From NCBI RefSeq assembly GCF_001514125.1, contig NZ_KQ948553.1, positions 447,501-511,500 of the forward strand: DNA of 64,000 bases, in the 5' to 3' direction. The translations under genes were made by a program, and so were the position numbers. Positions 43,137-51,533 of this stretch are shown here, piece by piece; position 1 is the stretch's first letter; each line of letters opens with the position of its first letter. The notes under the pieces are model-generated. The model saw nothing but the letters and a program-made list of their open reading frames with translations, made no database searches and had not been told where the DNA came from. The stretch comes from Streptomyces longwoodensis. Its GTDB lineage: Bacteria > Actinomycetota > Actinomycetes > Streptomycetales > Streptomycetaceae.

Positions 43137-44531
43137 ATGGACAGCTCGGCACGCGGCCCCGTCAACGGCGGCATCTCCTTCTGGTACGCCCACGACGGCC
43201 TGCCCGACCGGCGCCCGCCGCTGCCCGGGGACGCGGACGCCGACGTCGTGATCGTGGGCGGCGGCTACACCGGCCTGTGGACCGCGTACTACCTCAAGAA
43301 GGCCGATCCCTCCCTGCGCGTCACCGTCCTGGAGCGCAGCTTCTGCGGCTACGGCGCCTCCGGGCGCAACGGCGGCTGGCTCTACAACGGCATCGCCGGC
43401 CGCGACCGCTACGCGAAGCTGCACGGCCACGAGGCCGCCGTACGCCTCCAGCGGGCGATGAACGCCACCGTCGACGAAGTGATCGCGGTCGCCGCGGCCG
43501 AGGGCATCGACGCGGACGTGCACCGCGGCGGCGTCCTGGAGGTCGCCCGCACCCCCGCCCAGCTCGCCCGCCTCAAGGCCTTCCACGCCCACGAGCTGTC
43601 CTACGGCGAGCACGACCGCGAGCTGTACGACGCGACGGAGACCGCGGCCCGCATCCGCGTCGCCGACGCGGTGGGCGCGTCCTGGACGCCGCACGGCGCC
43701 CGGGTGCACCCGGTGAAGCTGGTGAAGGGGCTGGCGGCGGCCGTCGAGGCGCTGGGCGTGACGATCCACGAGTCGACCCCGGTCACGGAGATCCGCCCGC
43801 GCCACGCGGTCACCCCGTACGGCACCGTCCGCGCCCCCTACGTGCTGCGCTGCACCGAGGGCTTCACGGCCGACCTGAAGGGCCAGCGCCGCACCTGGCT
43901 CCCGATGAACTCCTCGATGATCGCCACCGAGCCGCTCACCGACGAGCAGTGGGCGGCGATCGGCTGGGAGGACCGCGCGACGCTGGGCGACATGGCGCAC
44001 GCCTACATGTACGCCCAGCGCACTGCTGACGGCCGCATCGCGCTGGGCGGCCGGGGCGTGCCGTACCGCTTCGGCTCCCGCACGGACAACGACGGCCGCA
44101 CGCAGGAAGCCACCATCGAGGCACTGCGGGAGGTGCTCACCGCCTTCTTCCCCGCCCTCGCCGGCGCCCGGGTCGAGCACGCCTGGTCGGGCGTCCTGGG
44201 CGTCCCGCGCGACTGGTGCGCCACGGTCACCCTCGACCGCGCCACGGGCCTCGGCTGGGCGGGCGGCTACGTCGGCTCGGGCGTGGCCACCACGAACCTG
44301 GCCGCCCGCACCCTGCGCGACCTGGTCCTCACCGACACCCCCACCGACCTCACCACCCTCCCCTGGGTCCACCACAAGGTCCGCCGCTGGGAACCGGAAC
44401 CCCTCCGCTGGCTGGCGGTCCACACCCTGTACGCGACGTACCGCACGGCGGACCACCGCGAAGAATCCCTCCGCACACCGGGCACGTCCCGCCTGGCAAC
44501 GGCAGCGAACCGCATCGCGGGCCGCCACTGA
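43137..44531 (+). CDS. FAD-dependent amino-group oxidoreductase (DAO / PuuB-like)
   Basis: A 464-residue DAO-family flavoenzyme. The FAD motif is VVIVGGGYTGLWTAYYL, followed by GYGASGRNGGWLYNG, typical of gamma-glutamylputrescine oxidase-like enzymes, and the C-terminal GWAGGYVGSGVATTNLAARTL FAD loop. It likely oxidises a secondary amine or polyamine derivative. A predicted four-gene run (39853-44531) shares strand and short gaps. It converges on the Imm10-like gene (11 bp between stops). Confidence 0.88.
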   Translation: MDSSARGPVNGGISFWYAHDGLPDRRPPLPGDADADVVIVGGGYTGLWTAYYLKKADPSLRVTVLERSFCGYGASGRNGGWLYNGIAGRDRYAKLHGHEAAVRLQRAMNATVDEVIAVAAAEGIDADVHRGGVLEVARTPAQLARLKAFHAHELSYGEHDRELYDATETAARIRVADAVGASWTPHGARVHPVKLVKGLAAAVEALGVTIHESTPVTEIRPRHAVTPYGTVRAPYVLRCTEGFTADLKGQRRTWLPMNSSMIATEPLTDEQWAAIGWEDRATLGDMAHAYMYAQRTADGRIALGGRGVPYRFGSRTDNDGRTQEATIEALREVLTAFFPALAGARVEHAWSGVLGVPRDWCATVTLDRATGLGWAGGYVGSGVATTNLAARTLRDLVLTDTPTDLTTLPWVHHKVRRWEPEPLRWLAVHTLYATYRTADHREESLRTPGTSRLATAANRIAGRH

Positions 44532-44542
44532 TCCGCCCCGCG

Positions 44543-44956
44543 CTATAGGCCGACCACGCTCGGGCGCGCCCCGGGGCGTCCGTACGCCACGACGCGCAGC
44601 AGCACCGCACGCATGCGTGCCACGTCGACGGCCGGTGCCCGCAGCAGGACCTCGACGACGGGGTCGGCCAACCCGAGCGCGTGCAATGCCGAAGGATCCA
44701 ACGTCACCCGCAGCACGTCGCCGTCCAGTTCCACCCCACGCACACAGCCGTACGCGGTGCCCTGGTCGGGCGTGACAAGGCAGTGGGTGTCCATCCCCAA
44801 GGACACGTCCTGGGCGTCGGGCGCCTCGAAGCCACACATGAACAGCAGGGAGAACCCACCCTCGTCGTCCGACTCGGCCACACCTGCCATCACGCAGTCG
44901 TCCCGACCGGGATCATCGAACCCACAAGCGACCTGCGCCGTGAACCGGTAAGTCAT
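44543..44956 (-). CDS. Imm10-like immunity protein (orphan)
   Basis: A 137-residue acidic protein. LGMDTHCLVTPDQGTAYGCV and VLRVTLDPSALHALGL fit the Imm10 immunity family, whose members neutralise toxins of polymorphic secretion systems. No toxin gene lies on either side. The gene may guard against toxins of neighbours, or be a remnant. The ATG at 44956 has only a weak ribosome site. Confidence 0.72.
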   Translation of the reverse strand: MTYRFTAQVACGFDDPGRDDCVMAGVAESDDEGGFSLLFMCGFEAPDAQDVSLGMDTHCLVTPDQGTAYGCVRGVELDGDVLRVTLDPSALHALGLADPVVEVLLRAPAVDVARMRAVLLRVVAYGRPGARPSVVGL

Positions 44957-45063
44957 AGGAAAGTTCCCCGCACTCGCGCCAAGACCGGCTGAAACTTGTT
45001 AGCTGTGGACGCCCTCAATGTCAGCATGGGACATCAGCCGCCGTCCCCTCCCGGAGTATCGGC

Positions 45064-45402
45064 ATGGAGCAGCACCGCATAGCCGACCTCCTCCAGGACG
45101 GCTCGGAGGTGACGGCCTTGGCCCGGGCCGCCTTGCTCGACGGTGGCGTGGGCGTCGTCTGGGAGGGGACCACGGCCTCCGAGTCGCTCGCCAGGATCTA
45201 TCGCCGCCGTCTTGGGCTCACGCAGCGCACGGGGCAGGAAACACTCGGGCTCGAGCGAGCCGTGGAGCTCCTGGACTCCCACCCGTCACCGATCCGGCTC
45301 GGACAGGTCACGTCACCGGACGGCCAATGGGTCTACATGCTCTTCCTCTCTGCAGATGCGCAGTCGCTCATCGCTTGTACTGGCGTCAGGCAGAGTCGAT
45401 GA
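45064..45402 (+). CDS. hypothetical protein
   Basis: A 112-residue protein (MEQHRIADLLQDGSEVTALARAALL ... GQVTSPDGQWVYMLFLSADAQSLIACTGV). GGAG lies about ten bases before the ATG. Codon third-position bias is weaker than in core genes around it. Family not recognised. It is divergent from the Imm10-like gene. Confidence 0.6.
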   Translation: MEQHRIADLLQDGSEVTALARAALLDGGVGVVWEGTTASESLARIYRRRLGLTQRTGQETLGLERAVELLDSHPSPIRLGQVTSPDGQWVYMLFLSADAQSLIACTGVRQSR

Positions 45403-45452
45403 CGGGGCCGCTGTGTCGGGCCGCACGCCCTCACGACCTCGTTGTCGAGTGG

Positions 45453-45713
45453 TCACGGCGTCCGTCTCAGGACGTGGCCCAAGGCGATGAGACCGAGCCC
45501 GATGACGACCAGTGACGGGCGGGCTAGGCCACCGGCCGCGACGAACAGAGCTCCCGCTCCCCACAGTCTCGGCTGCCGGACATGACGCGGTAGCCATGCA
45601 CCCGGCAGCCTGCCCAGCAGCACACCGTGCAGGCCGAGAACGACACCCGCGAGCCACAGTCCTCCCACCAGCAGCACGATCGGCAGCAGGACGACTGCAA
45701 ACGACGGCGACAT
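45453..45713 (-). CDS. small hypothetical membrane protein
   Basis: An 86-residue frame with two hydrophobic stretches (FAVVLLPIVLLVGGLWLAGVVLGL and LFVAAGGLARPSLVVIGLGLIALGHV) and a basic end. The ATG at 45713 is chosen because the membrane segment begins right after it; the frame runs on to 45926 but that part overlaps the lipoprotein on the other strand. No known family. Confidence 0.5.
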   Translation of the reverse strand: MSPSFAVVLLPIVLLVGGLWLAGVVLGLHGVLLGRLPGAWLPRHVRQPRLWGAGALFVAAGGLARPSLVVIGLGLIALGHVLRRTP

Positions 45714-45840
45714 CGCCAATTCCCCCGAGAGCTTCGCACGTTGACTCCGCCGCAGCAGTTTCGCACGCCCGTGCGGCACCCTCCTCGGGACTGCGGCGAG
45801 TCCCCTGGCATGATCGCGTTCAGACCTGAGGGGGGCTCTC

Positions 45841-46533
45841 GTGCGAACGACACCTACTGCCGTGACGACGGTCCTGGCGTGCTGCGTCATGGCCGGCGCC
45901 GTGACGGGCTGCGCGGGCGGGGGCACGAGCGAGCCACCTCCCGCCGCCGATCAGATGCTCGACGAGGCAAATGCCACGATGCGCGGCCTGAGGTCGGTCA
46001 CCATCGACTCGGTCACCAGGTCGACCACGGGTGGTGACTTGTCCAGCAGGCTGACGACCGATCTCAAGGGCACGTGCGCGTTCGAGCTGACCTCGGACAC
46101 GGGTGCCAGGCTCGACCAGATCCGGATCGACGGCACGGACTACGTCCGCCCGAACCGAACCTACGTCGAGGAGTGGAGCCGTTCGGTGGCCGGCACAGGC
46201 GAGCAGGGCTTCTGGGCCAGAACCCCGGTCAGCGCGTCGCGGGAGGGGGACGGGCTCTCCCAGTGCACGCATCCGTTCGCGTCCTTCGGCAAGGTGAAGA
46301 AGGGCCGGCCGACCGAGATCGACGGCGTCGCGGCGATGTCCCTGGAGGTGACCGACGCGACGTCCGGCGCCTACACCTTCTACGTCGCCACCGAGGGCAG
46401 GCCCTACCTCCTGAAGGTCGTCTACAAAGACGCCGAGATGGACACCACCACGTCGTTCAGTGCCTTCGACGAGCCACTGGACGTGCACCCCCCGGACCAG
46501 GCCAAGGTGCTGGACCTGGGCGGCACCGGCTGA
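45841..46533 (+). CDS. putative lipoprotein
   Basis: A 230-residue protein with a signal peptide ending in the lipobox VTGC (C24). The mature part (DQMLDEANATMRGLRSVTID, DGTDYVRPNRTYVEEW, YTFYVATEGRPYLLKVVYKDAE) resembles the LppX/LprG-like lipoprotein fold by its order of elements, a hydrophobic-cavity beta-sheet protein that shuttles lipids; this is a tentative match. It starts at GTG 45841 after GAGGGGG and lies just upstream of the tRNA gene. Confidence 0.72.
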   Translation: MRTTPTAVTTVLACCVMAGAVTGCAGGGTSEPPPAADQMLDEANATMRGLRSVTIDSVTRSTTGGDLSSRLTTDLKGTCAFELTSDTGARLDQIRIDGTDYVRPNRTYVEEWSRSVAGTGEQGFWARTPVSASREGDGLSQCTHPFASFGKVKKGRPTEIDGVAAMSLEVTDATSGAYTFYVATEGRPYLLKVVYKDAEMDTTTSFSAFDEPLDVHPPDQAKVLDLGGTG

Positions 46534-46600
46534 GGACGGGTACGGCGCCGAACGCCCCGGACCGATCACCGGCCGGGGCGTTCGTGCCGCTGTGCGGCGG

Positions 46601-46674
46601 AGCCCCCTGTCGGATTCGAACCGACGACCTTCGCTTTACAAGAGCGGTGCTCTGACCAGCTGAGCTAAGGAGGC
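46601..46674 (-). tRNA. tRNA-Thr(TGT)
   Basis: Seventy-four bases on the minus strand fold as a tRNA: acceptor GCCTCCT with AGGGGGC (one T-G pair), the D-loop block TAGCTCAGCTGGTCAGAGC, anticodon loop CTTGTAA with anticodon TGT, and T-arm GTCGGTTCGAATCCGAC. The CCA end is not encoded. It reads ACA codons, which are rare in this genome. Confidence 0.97.
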
Positions 46675-46817
46675 GTGCGCGGGTCCGTAGGACGCGTGCC
46701 CGTGCAGTGTACCCAGGTCGTCCGGGGGGCCCGGCGAGAATTTCCCCGAAGTTCACAGTCCTCCGGGTACTGACAGGGCGGGTGAATGGCAGGTACCGTC
46801 CTGACCCAGTTCACTCG

Positions 46818-46833
46818 TGTGGACTACACCAAC
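46818..46833. promoter_or_regulatory. dre-like DasR site upstream of msiK
   Basis: TGTGGACTACACCAAC contains GGACTACACC, the same core type as the dre sites at nagK. It lies 60-75 bp before the msiK start. Confidence 0.65.
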
Positions 46834-46854
46834 CACCTTCCTACAACGGATCGT

Positions 46855-46872
46855 CCGGCACGTTCCTGCCGG
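46855..46872 (+). ncRNA. hairpin in the msiK leader (possible msiK RNA motif)
   Basis: CCGGCA (46855-46860), loop CGTTCC, TGCCGG (46867-46872), directly followed by GTAGAAGGGGG, the ribosome site. An 'msiK RNA' motif is described upstream of actinobacterial msiK genes; I can match the position but not verify the consensus by eye. Confidence 0.5.
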
Positions 46873-46892
46873 TAGAAGGGGGCCCATTCACC

Positions 46893-47978
46893 ATGGCCAC
46901 TGTCACGTTCGACAAGGCGACCCGGATCTACCCGGGTTCCGACAAGCCCGCCGTCGACGCCCTGGACATCGAGATCGCCGACGGGGAGTTCCTCGTCCTG
47001 GTCGGTCCCTCCGGTTGCGGCAAGTCCACCTCCCTGCGCATGCTCGCGGGCCTGGAGGACGTCAACGGCGGAGCCATCCGCATCGGCGACCGCGACGTCA
47101 CCCACCTGCCGCCGAAGGACCGGGACATCGCCATGGTGTTCCAGAACTACGCGCTCTACCCGCACATGACGGTCGCCGACAACATGGGCTTCGCGCTCAA
47201 GATCGCCGGCGTCAACAAGGCGGAGATCCGGCAGAAGGTCGAGGAGGCCGCCAAGATCCTCGACCTGACCCCGTACCTGGACCGCAAGCCGAAGGCGCTC
47301 TCCGGCGGTCAGCGCCAGCGCGTCGCCATGGGCCGCGCCATCGTCCGTGAGCCGCAGGTCTTCCTCATGGACGAGCCGCTGTCCAACCTGGACGCCAAGC
47401 TCCGCGTCTCGACGCGTACGCAGATCGCGTCCCTGCAGCGCCGCCTCGGCATCACCACGGTCTACGTCACCCACGACCAGGTCGAGGCCCTCACCATGGG
47501 CGACCGCGTCGCGGTCCTCAAGGACGGCCTGCTCCAGCAGGTCGACACCCCGCGCAACATGTACGACCGCCCGGCGAACCTCTTCGTCGCCGGCTTCATC
47601 GGCTCCCCGGCGATGAACCTCGTCGAGGTCCCGATCACCGACGGCGGCGTGAAGTTCGGCAACTCGGTCGTGCCGGTGCAGCGCGAGGCCCTGTCCTCCG
47701 CCACCGACAAGACCGTCACCGTCGGCGTCCGCCCCGAGCACTTCGACGTCACCACCGACCCGGCCACGGGTGTCGCGGTCGTCGTCAACGTCGTCGAGGA
47801 GCTGGGCTCCGACGCGTTCGTCTACGGCACCGCGCAGGTCGGCGGCGAGGCCAAGGACCTGGTCGTCCGCGTCGGCGGCCGTGAGGTCCCGGAGAAGGGC
47901 AGCACGCTGAACGTCGTACCGCGCTCGGGCGAGACCCACGTGTTCTCGACCTCCACGGGCGCGCGCCTCTCCGACTGA
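46893..47978 (+). CDS. msiK: MsiK: shared ATPase of sugar ABC importers
   Basis: MsiK energises several sugar importers in Streptomyces (cellobiose, chitobiose, maltose and others). The 361-residue protein has Walker A GPSGCGKSTS, Q-loop VFQNYALYPHMTV, signature ALSGGQRQRVAMGRAI, Walker B VFLMDEPLSNLDAK, H-loop YVTHDQVEALTM and the C-terminal regulatory OB-type domain of MalK-like subunits. It stands alone without permease genes, as expected. The ATG at 46893 has GAAGGGGG upstream. It is the likely partner of the orphan binding protein at 26756. Confidence 0.96.
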   Translation: MATVTFDKATRIYPGSDKPAVDALDIEIADGEFLVLVGPSGCGKSTSLRMLAGLEDVNGGAIRIGDRDVTHLPPKDRDIAMVFQNYALYPHMTVADNMGFALKIAGVNKAEIRQKVEEAAKILDLTPYLDRKPKALSGGQRQRVAMGRAIVREPQVFLMDEPLSNLDAKLRVSTRTQIASLQRRLGITTVYVTHDQVEALTMGDRVAVLKDGLLQQVDTPRNMYDRPANLFVAGFIGSPAMNLVEVPITDGGVKFGNSVVPVQREALSSATDKTVTVGVRPEHFDVTTDPATGVAVVVNVVEELGSDAFVYGTAQVGGEAKDLVVRVGGREVPEKGSTLNVVPRSGETHVFSTSTGARLSD

Positions 47979-48022
47979 CGTCACCGGCCGCCACACCGTC
48001 GGCCCGCCTCCCCGCGGGCAAC

Positions 48023-48062
48023 CGGAAGGGCCCCGCAGCACGCGTGCTGCGGGGCCCTTCCG
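48023..48062. terminator. perfect 40-bp palindrome, msiK terminator
   Basis: CGGAAGGGCCCCGCAGCACG (48023-48042) is followed directly by its exact reverse complement (48043-48062), 45 bp past the msiK stop. Confidence 0.9.
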
Positions 48063-48210
48063 CTGTGTCTCCCCGCCGCTCCGACACCACGGTGGAACCG
48101 GCGTTCCGAGCGGTACCCGTCAACCCACTACCCAAAAAGGTGCACGGGTTCATCCCCCGACCGGGTGACTCAATGTCGCCAAATCACTACCGGGCGCTAC
48201 CCTCACTCGC

Positions 48211-48681
48211 GTGAAGCACTCCGTGAAGCACTCCAGCTCCTCCCCCGCAACGCGACGCGGCCAGGGCCCCGCCCGCCACATCGGCCGCACCCTCGCGCTC
48301 GTCCTGCCCGTCGTCCTGGTGCTCTCCGGGACCCTCGCGGTGACCCGCGTCAACTGGTCGGGGAACCCGGCGGACTCGGTGCTCGCCGCGTCCGACGTCG
48401 CCGCCGCGGGCGACGCCAAGCACACCGCCCCGCGCGCCCCGCAGGACGTGCTGCGCGACCGGCTGCTCACCGAGCTCCAGGAGAAGGACCCGGGCACCGC
48501 GCTCACCCACCTCCAGGAGGCGGTCAACGGCAAGCCGTCGCTCGCGCGGCACTGCGCCTCCATCGCCCGCGCCCTCGGCCGCGCCGCGGTCCGCGTCTAC
48601 GGGCCCACCCGTGCGCAGTCGTACGCCCGCCCGGTGTGCGACACCTCCTTCGCCTCGGGCGTCCTCGCGGCCCACAGCTGA
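48211..48681 (+). CDS. hypothetical secreted or membrane-anchored protein
   Basis: A 156-residue protein with a basic N-terminus and one hydrophobic segment (TLALVLPVVLVLSGTLAV, ~27-44), then a soluble domain with two Cys (RHCASIARAL and PVCDTSF) that could form a disulfide outside the cell. HLQEAVNGKPSLARHC looks conserved, but I do not recognise the family. It starts at GTG 48211, and a strong hairpin terminator follows. The upstream gap (48063-48210) holds an AT-richer promoter-like patch at 48120-48190. Confidence 0.72.
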   Translation: MKHSVKHSSSSPATRRGQGPARHIGRTLALVLPVVLVLSGTLAVTRVNWSGNPADSVLAASDVAAAGDAKHTAPRAPQDVLRDRLLTELQEKDPGTALTHLQEAVNGKPSLARHCASIARALGRAAVRVYGPTRAQSYARPVCDTSFASGVLAAHS

Positions 48682-48730
48682 GCCCACGGCGCAGGCGTAC
48701 GGCCGTGGTCAGAGGTGAGGTACCGCCCGT

Positions 48731-48763
48731 GCCGTGACCGTCGTCGGCGACGACGGTCACGGC
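48731..48763 (+). terminator. terminator after the secreted-protein gene
   Basis: GCCGTGACCGTCGTC (48731-48745) pairs perfectly with GACGACGGTCACGGC (48749-48763), loop GGC. Confidence 0.85.
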
Positions 48764-48884
48764 CACCGTCGGGAAAGGCCCGCACGCGACCTGCACGGGC
48801 CCGGAGCGGCGCCCACCAAGACGGCCGCCGGCGGACCCGGTTCCCGGCCTCAGGCGCCCGCGCGGCGCCACGTACAGTGCCGTC

Positions 48885-49616
48885 ATGACCCATCCGCACG
48901 CCGCGTCCCGCCCGACACAAGCCGTCGTCCTGGCCGGTGGCCAGGGCTCCCGGCTGCGCCCGTACACCGACGACCGGCCCAAGCCGATGGTCGAGATCCC
49001 CGGCACGGGGACGCCGATCATAGGTCACCAGCTCGGCTGGCTCGCCGAGGAGGGCGTCACGGACGTCGTCGTCTCCTGCGGCCACCTCGCCGAGGTGCTC
49101 CAGCAGTGGCTCGCGACGGCCGACCTGCCGCTGAAGGTCACCACGGTCGTCGAGCACGAGCCGCTGGGCCGCGGCGGCGGCCTGAAGTACGCCGCCGCCC
49201 ACCTGCCGCACCCCGACCGGCCCTGGTACGCCACCAACGGCGACATCTGGACCCGCTTCTCGCTGCGGGACATGGCCGACTTCCACACCGAGCGCGACGC
49301 GGTGGCCACCCTCGCCCTCGCCCGGCCCCGCATCCCCTGGGGCGCCGTCCAGACCGACGGCTTCGGCCACATCACGGACTTCATCGAGGCGCCGCCGTCG
49401 ACCTTCGAGATCAACGCGGGCGTCTACGTCTTCTCCCCGGCGTTCGCCGACCTGCTGCCGGAGCGCGGCGACCACGAGCGCACCACGTTCCCGCGCCTCG
49501 CCCGTGAGCTGCGCCTGGCCGGCTTCCCGATCCCGCAGGGCGCCTACTGGCGGGCCATCGACACCGCCAAGGACCTGACCGAGGCCGCCAAGGAACTGGC
49601 CGCCCTCGGCCGCTGA
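48885..49616 (+). CDS. sugar nucleotidyltransferase
   Basis: A 243-residue NTP-transferase-fold protein. AVVLAGGQGSRLRPYTDDRPKPMVEI is the nucleotide-binding signature of sugar-1-phosphate nucleotidyltransferases; EHEPLGRGGGLKYA and NGDIWTRF follow. It most likely makes a GDP- or UDP-sugar; substrate unknown. There is no C-terminal left-handed beta-helix, so it is the short single-domain form. Convergent with the DoxX gene behind a shared terminator. Confidence 0.88.
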   Translation: MTHPHAASRPTQAVVLAGGQGSRLRPYTDDRPKPMVEIPGTGTPIIGHQLGWLAEEGVTDVVVSCGHLAEVLQQWLATADLPLKVTTVVEHEPLGRGGGLKYAAAHLPHPDRPWYATNGDIWTRFSLRDMADFHTERDAVATLALARPRIPWGAVQTDGFGHITDFIEAPPSTFEINAGVYVFSPAFADLLPERGDHERTTFPRLARELRLAGFPIPQGAYWRAIDTAKDLTEAAKELAALGR

Positions 49617-49656
49617 CACCGAGGGGCACCCGCGCCGCTCCCGCCCCACGACAGCC

Positions 49657-49703
49657 CACGGCAGAGGACCCCGCACCCGAAAGGTGCGGGGTCCTCTGCC
49701 GTG
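49657..49703. terminator. bidirectional terminator
   Basis: A perfect 21-bp stem (49657-49677 with 49683-49703) with loop CGAAA between two convergent genes. It is the longest perfect stem with a tight loop in the window. Confidence 0.92.
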
Positions 49704-49719
49704 TGCAAGACGCGTTCCG

Positions 49720-51405
49720 CTAGCCCAGCAGACCGCCCACCAGGCCCGGGCGGTCCGAGTGGGACGAGCCGCCGTCCGAGCCACTGCCGCCGCCCGTCGA
49801 GCCGCCGCCGCCCGAGGAGCCGCCCGACGTCGGGCCGGAGGACGTGCTCGGCGCCTCCTGGACCGGCGAGGACTGCTCGGGCGGGCTGTCGTCGCCGACG
49901 GTGCCCTGCGTCTGGCTGGGTGCGCCGGTGCTCGAGGTGTCCTCGTCGCGCGGGGCGCCGGAGTCCTCGCGGTCCTCCCCGGCGGACGGCTCCGAGGTGG
50001 CGCCCTGCGTCGGGGAGGCCGACGCGGCCGGCTTGCGGCTCGCCCGGTGCTTGCCGGGCTCGCCGGGCAGCGGGGTCCCCGGCAGTTCGTTGCGCGGGGC
50101 CTCGCCGGGCCCGGGCACGACGACCCGGTCCGAGTCCCGCACCGCGCCGCCGAGCAGCGAGCCGACGAGCAGGGTGAGGCCGACGGTGACCGCCGTGACG
50201 AGGGCGCCCCGCCGCAGCACGTACCGGCGCAGCTCCCACAACTCGGAGCGGGGGCCGAGGCGCCGCCAGGCGCTCGCGGCGAGCCGGCCGTCGATCGAGT
50301 ACACGGGCGCGCCCGCGATGATCAGCGGCGACCAGGCGGCGAGGTAGATGATGTCGGGCGCGTCGTAGACCGGGACGGTCTTCCAGCTGACGGTGACGAT
50401 GAGCGCGGCGGAGAGCAGCGCGCCGACCACCGCCGCGACCCGCTGCCAGCAGCCGAGGACGGTGAGGACACCGACGACGACCTGGAGGAAGGCGATGACG
50501 AGCCCCGAGCCGATGGGGTGGTGCAGCGCGAACTGCCGCAGGGGCTCGGCCACTTCCCACGGGTGCAGGGTGTTGAGCCACTTGACCATGGAGCCGCGCT
50601 TGCCGCCGTCGAAGTAGACGGGGTCGCACAGCTTGCCCATGCCGGCGTAGAGGGAGATGAAGCCGAGAAAGACGCGCAGCGGGAGCAGGACGACGCCGAG
50701 GTTCATCCGGCGGCCGGGGTAGTAGGCGTGCCGCGCGGGGTCGTCGCCGTGCCGCTTGCCGCGCGCCGCCGCGCCGGGGGCGTCCGGGTCGTCGCGGTCG
50801 GCGTCGGCGTACCCGGCTCCGGGGAACGCCGCCGTCTCGGACAGCGCGCCGCCGTCGTAGGCGCCGTAGGCGCCGGTGTCGTCGTACGCGCTGCCGACCG
50901 TGCGCATCGGCGGGAGCAGCCGCTGGCCGCCGTCGCCGTGGCTGCGCTGGGCGCCGACGACCGGGGTCTCCAGGGTCTGCGCGGTGACGTCGTCGTAGCC
51001 GCCGACGTCGACGCGCGGAATGACCTGGGTGGCGCCGGCGTCGGCGCGGCCGTCCTCGCCGTGGCCGACGCTGCCCGCCCGCACCGCCTGGAGCAGCCGG
51101 TGGGCGCCGGTGTCGTCCGGGGCGGTCTGGCCGCTCCACACGACGGGCCGGCGCCGGGCGACGGCGGCGGCCTCGGCGGAGCCGGGCGTGCGCGCGGTGT
51201 CCTGGGCGGCGCTCACGGGCCGGGCGATCCGCGAGGAGGAGGCGCGCCACGACGAGGCGCCCAGCAGCACGCGGAAACTGGCGTGATTGACGATGATCTG
51301 CGCCGGATCGCTCGGCACCTTCACCATGCTCAGCGCGGGAGCGTCGTCGAGATCCGACGAGCGGTCCCCCGTGGGTGTGCGGGGTGTTCTGGTGTCCACA
51401 CTCAT
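49720..51405 (-). CDS. DoxX-family membrane protein with long disordered tails
   Basis: A 561-residue protein. Residues 1-232 are hydrophilic and low complexity; a DoxX-type four-helix membrane unit starts at ~234 (LPLRVFLGFISLYAGMGKLCDP; LHHPIGSGLVIAFLQVVVGVLTVLG); a fifth hydrophobic segment lies near 396-415; and the last 130 residues are a Ser/Gly/Pro-rich tail. DoxX units occur in thiol-redox and quinol-oxidase-related membrane proteins; the function here is not known. A 128-bp gap separates its start from rlmB. Confidence 0.85.
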   Translation of the reverse strand: MSVDTRTPRTPTGDRSSDLDDAPALSMVKVPSDPAQIIVNHASFRVLLGASSWRASSSRIARPVSAAQDTARTPGSAEAAAVARRRPVVWSGQTAPDDTGAHRLLQAVRAGSVGHGEDGRADAGATQVIPRVDVGGYDDVTAQTLETPVVGAQRSHGDGGQRLLPPMRTVGSAYDDTGAYGAYDGGALSETAAFPGAGYADADRDDPDAPGAAARGKRHGDDPARHAYYPGRRMNLGVVLLPLRVFLGFISLYAGMGKLCDPVYFDGGKRGSMVKWLNTLHPWEVAEPLRQFALHHPIGSGLVIAFLQVVVGVLTVLGCWQRVAAVVGALLSAALIVTVSWKTVPVYDAPDIIYLAAWSPLIIAGAPVYSIDGRLAASAWRRLGPRSELWELRRYVLRRGALVTAVTVGLTLLVGSLLGGAVRDSDRVVVPGPGEAPRNELPGTPLPGEPGKHRASRKPAASASPTQGATSEPSAGEDREDSGAPRDEDTSSTGAPSQTQGTVGDDSPPEQSSPVQEAPSTSSGPTSGGSSGGGGSTGGGSGSDGGSSHSDRPGLVGGLLG

Positions 51406-51533
51406 CTAACCGAGTGACGTGTGGTTAGGACACTGCTTTGACCGGTCCGATCTGTCCGGACCCCGTCAAGGTTGCCCTGCTCCCGCACAACCCGCCGGAA
51501 TCGACCCGTACGGGCGGCCTGCCGGACAGGTGT

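Noticed and set aside
46601..46674. An attachment site for a mobile element at tRNA-Thr
   Set aside because: No second copy of the tRNA 3' end and no integrase gene were seen in the window.
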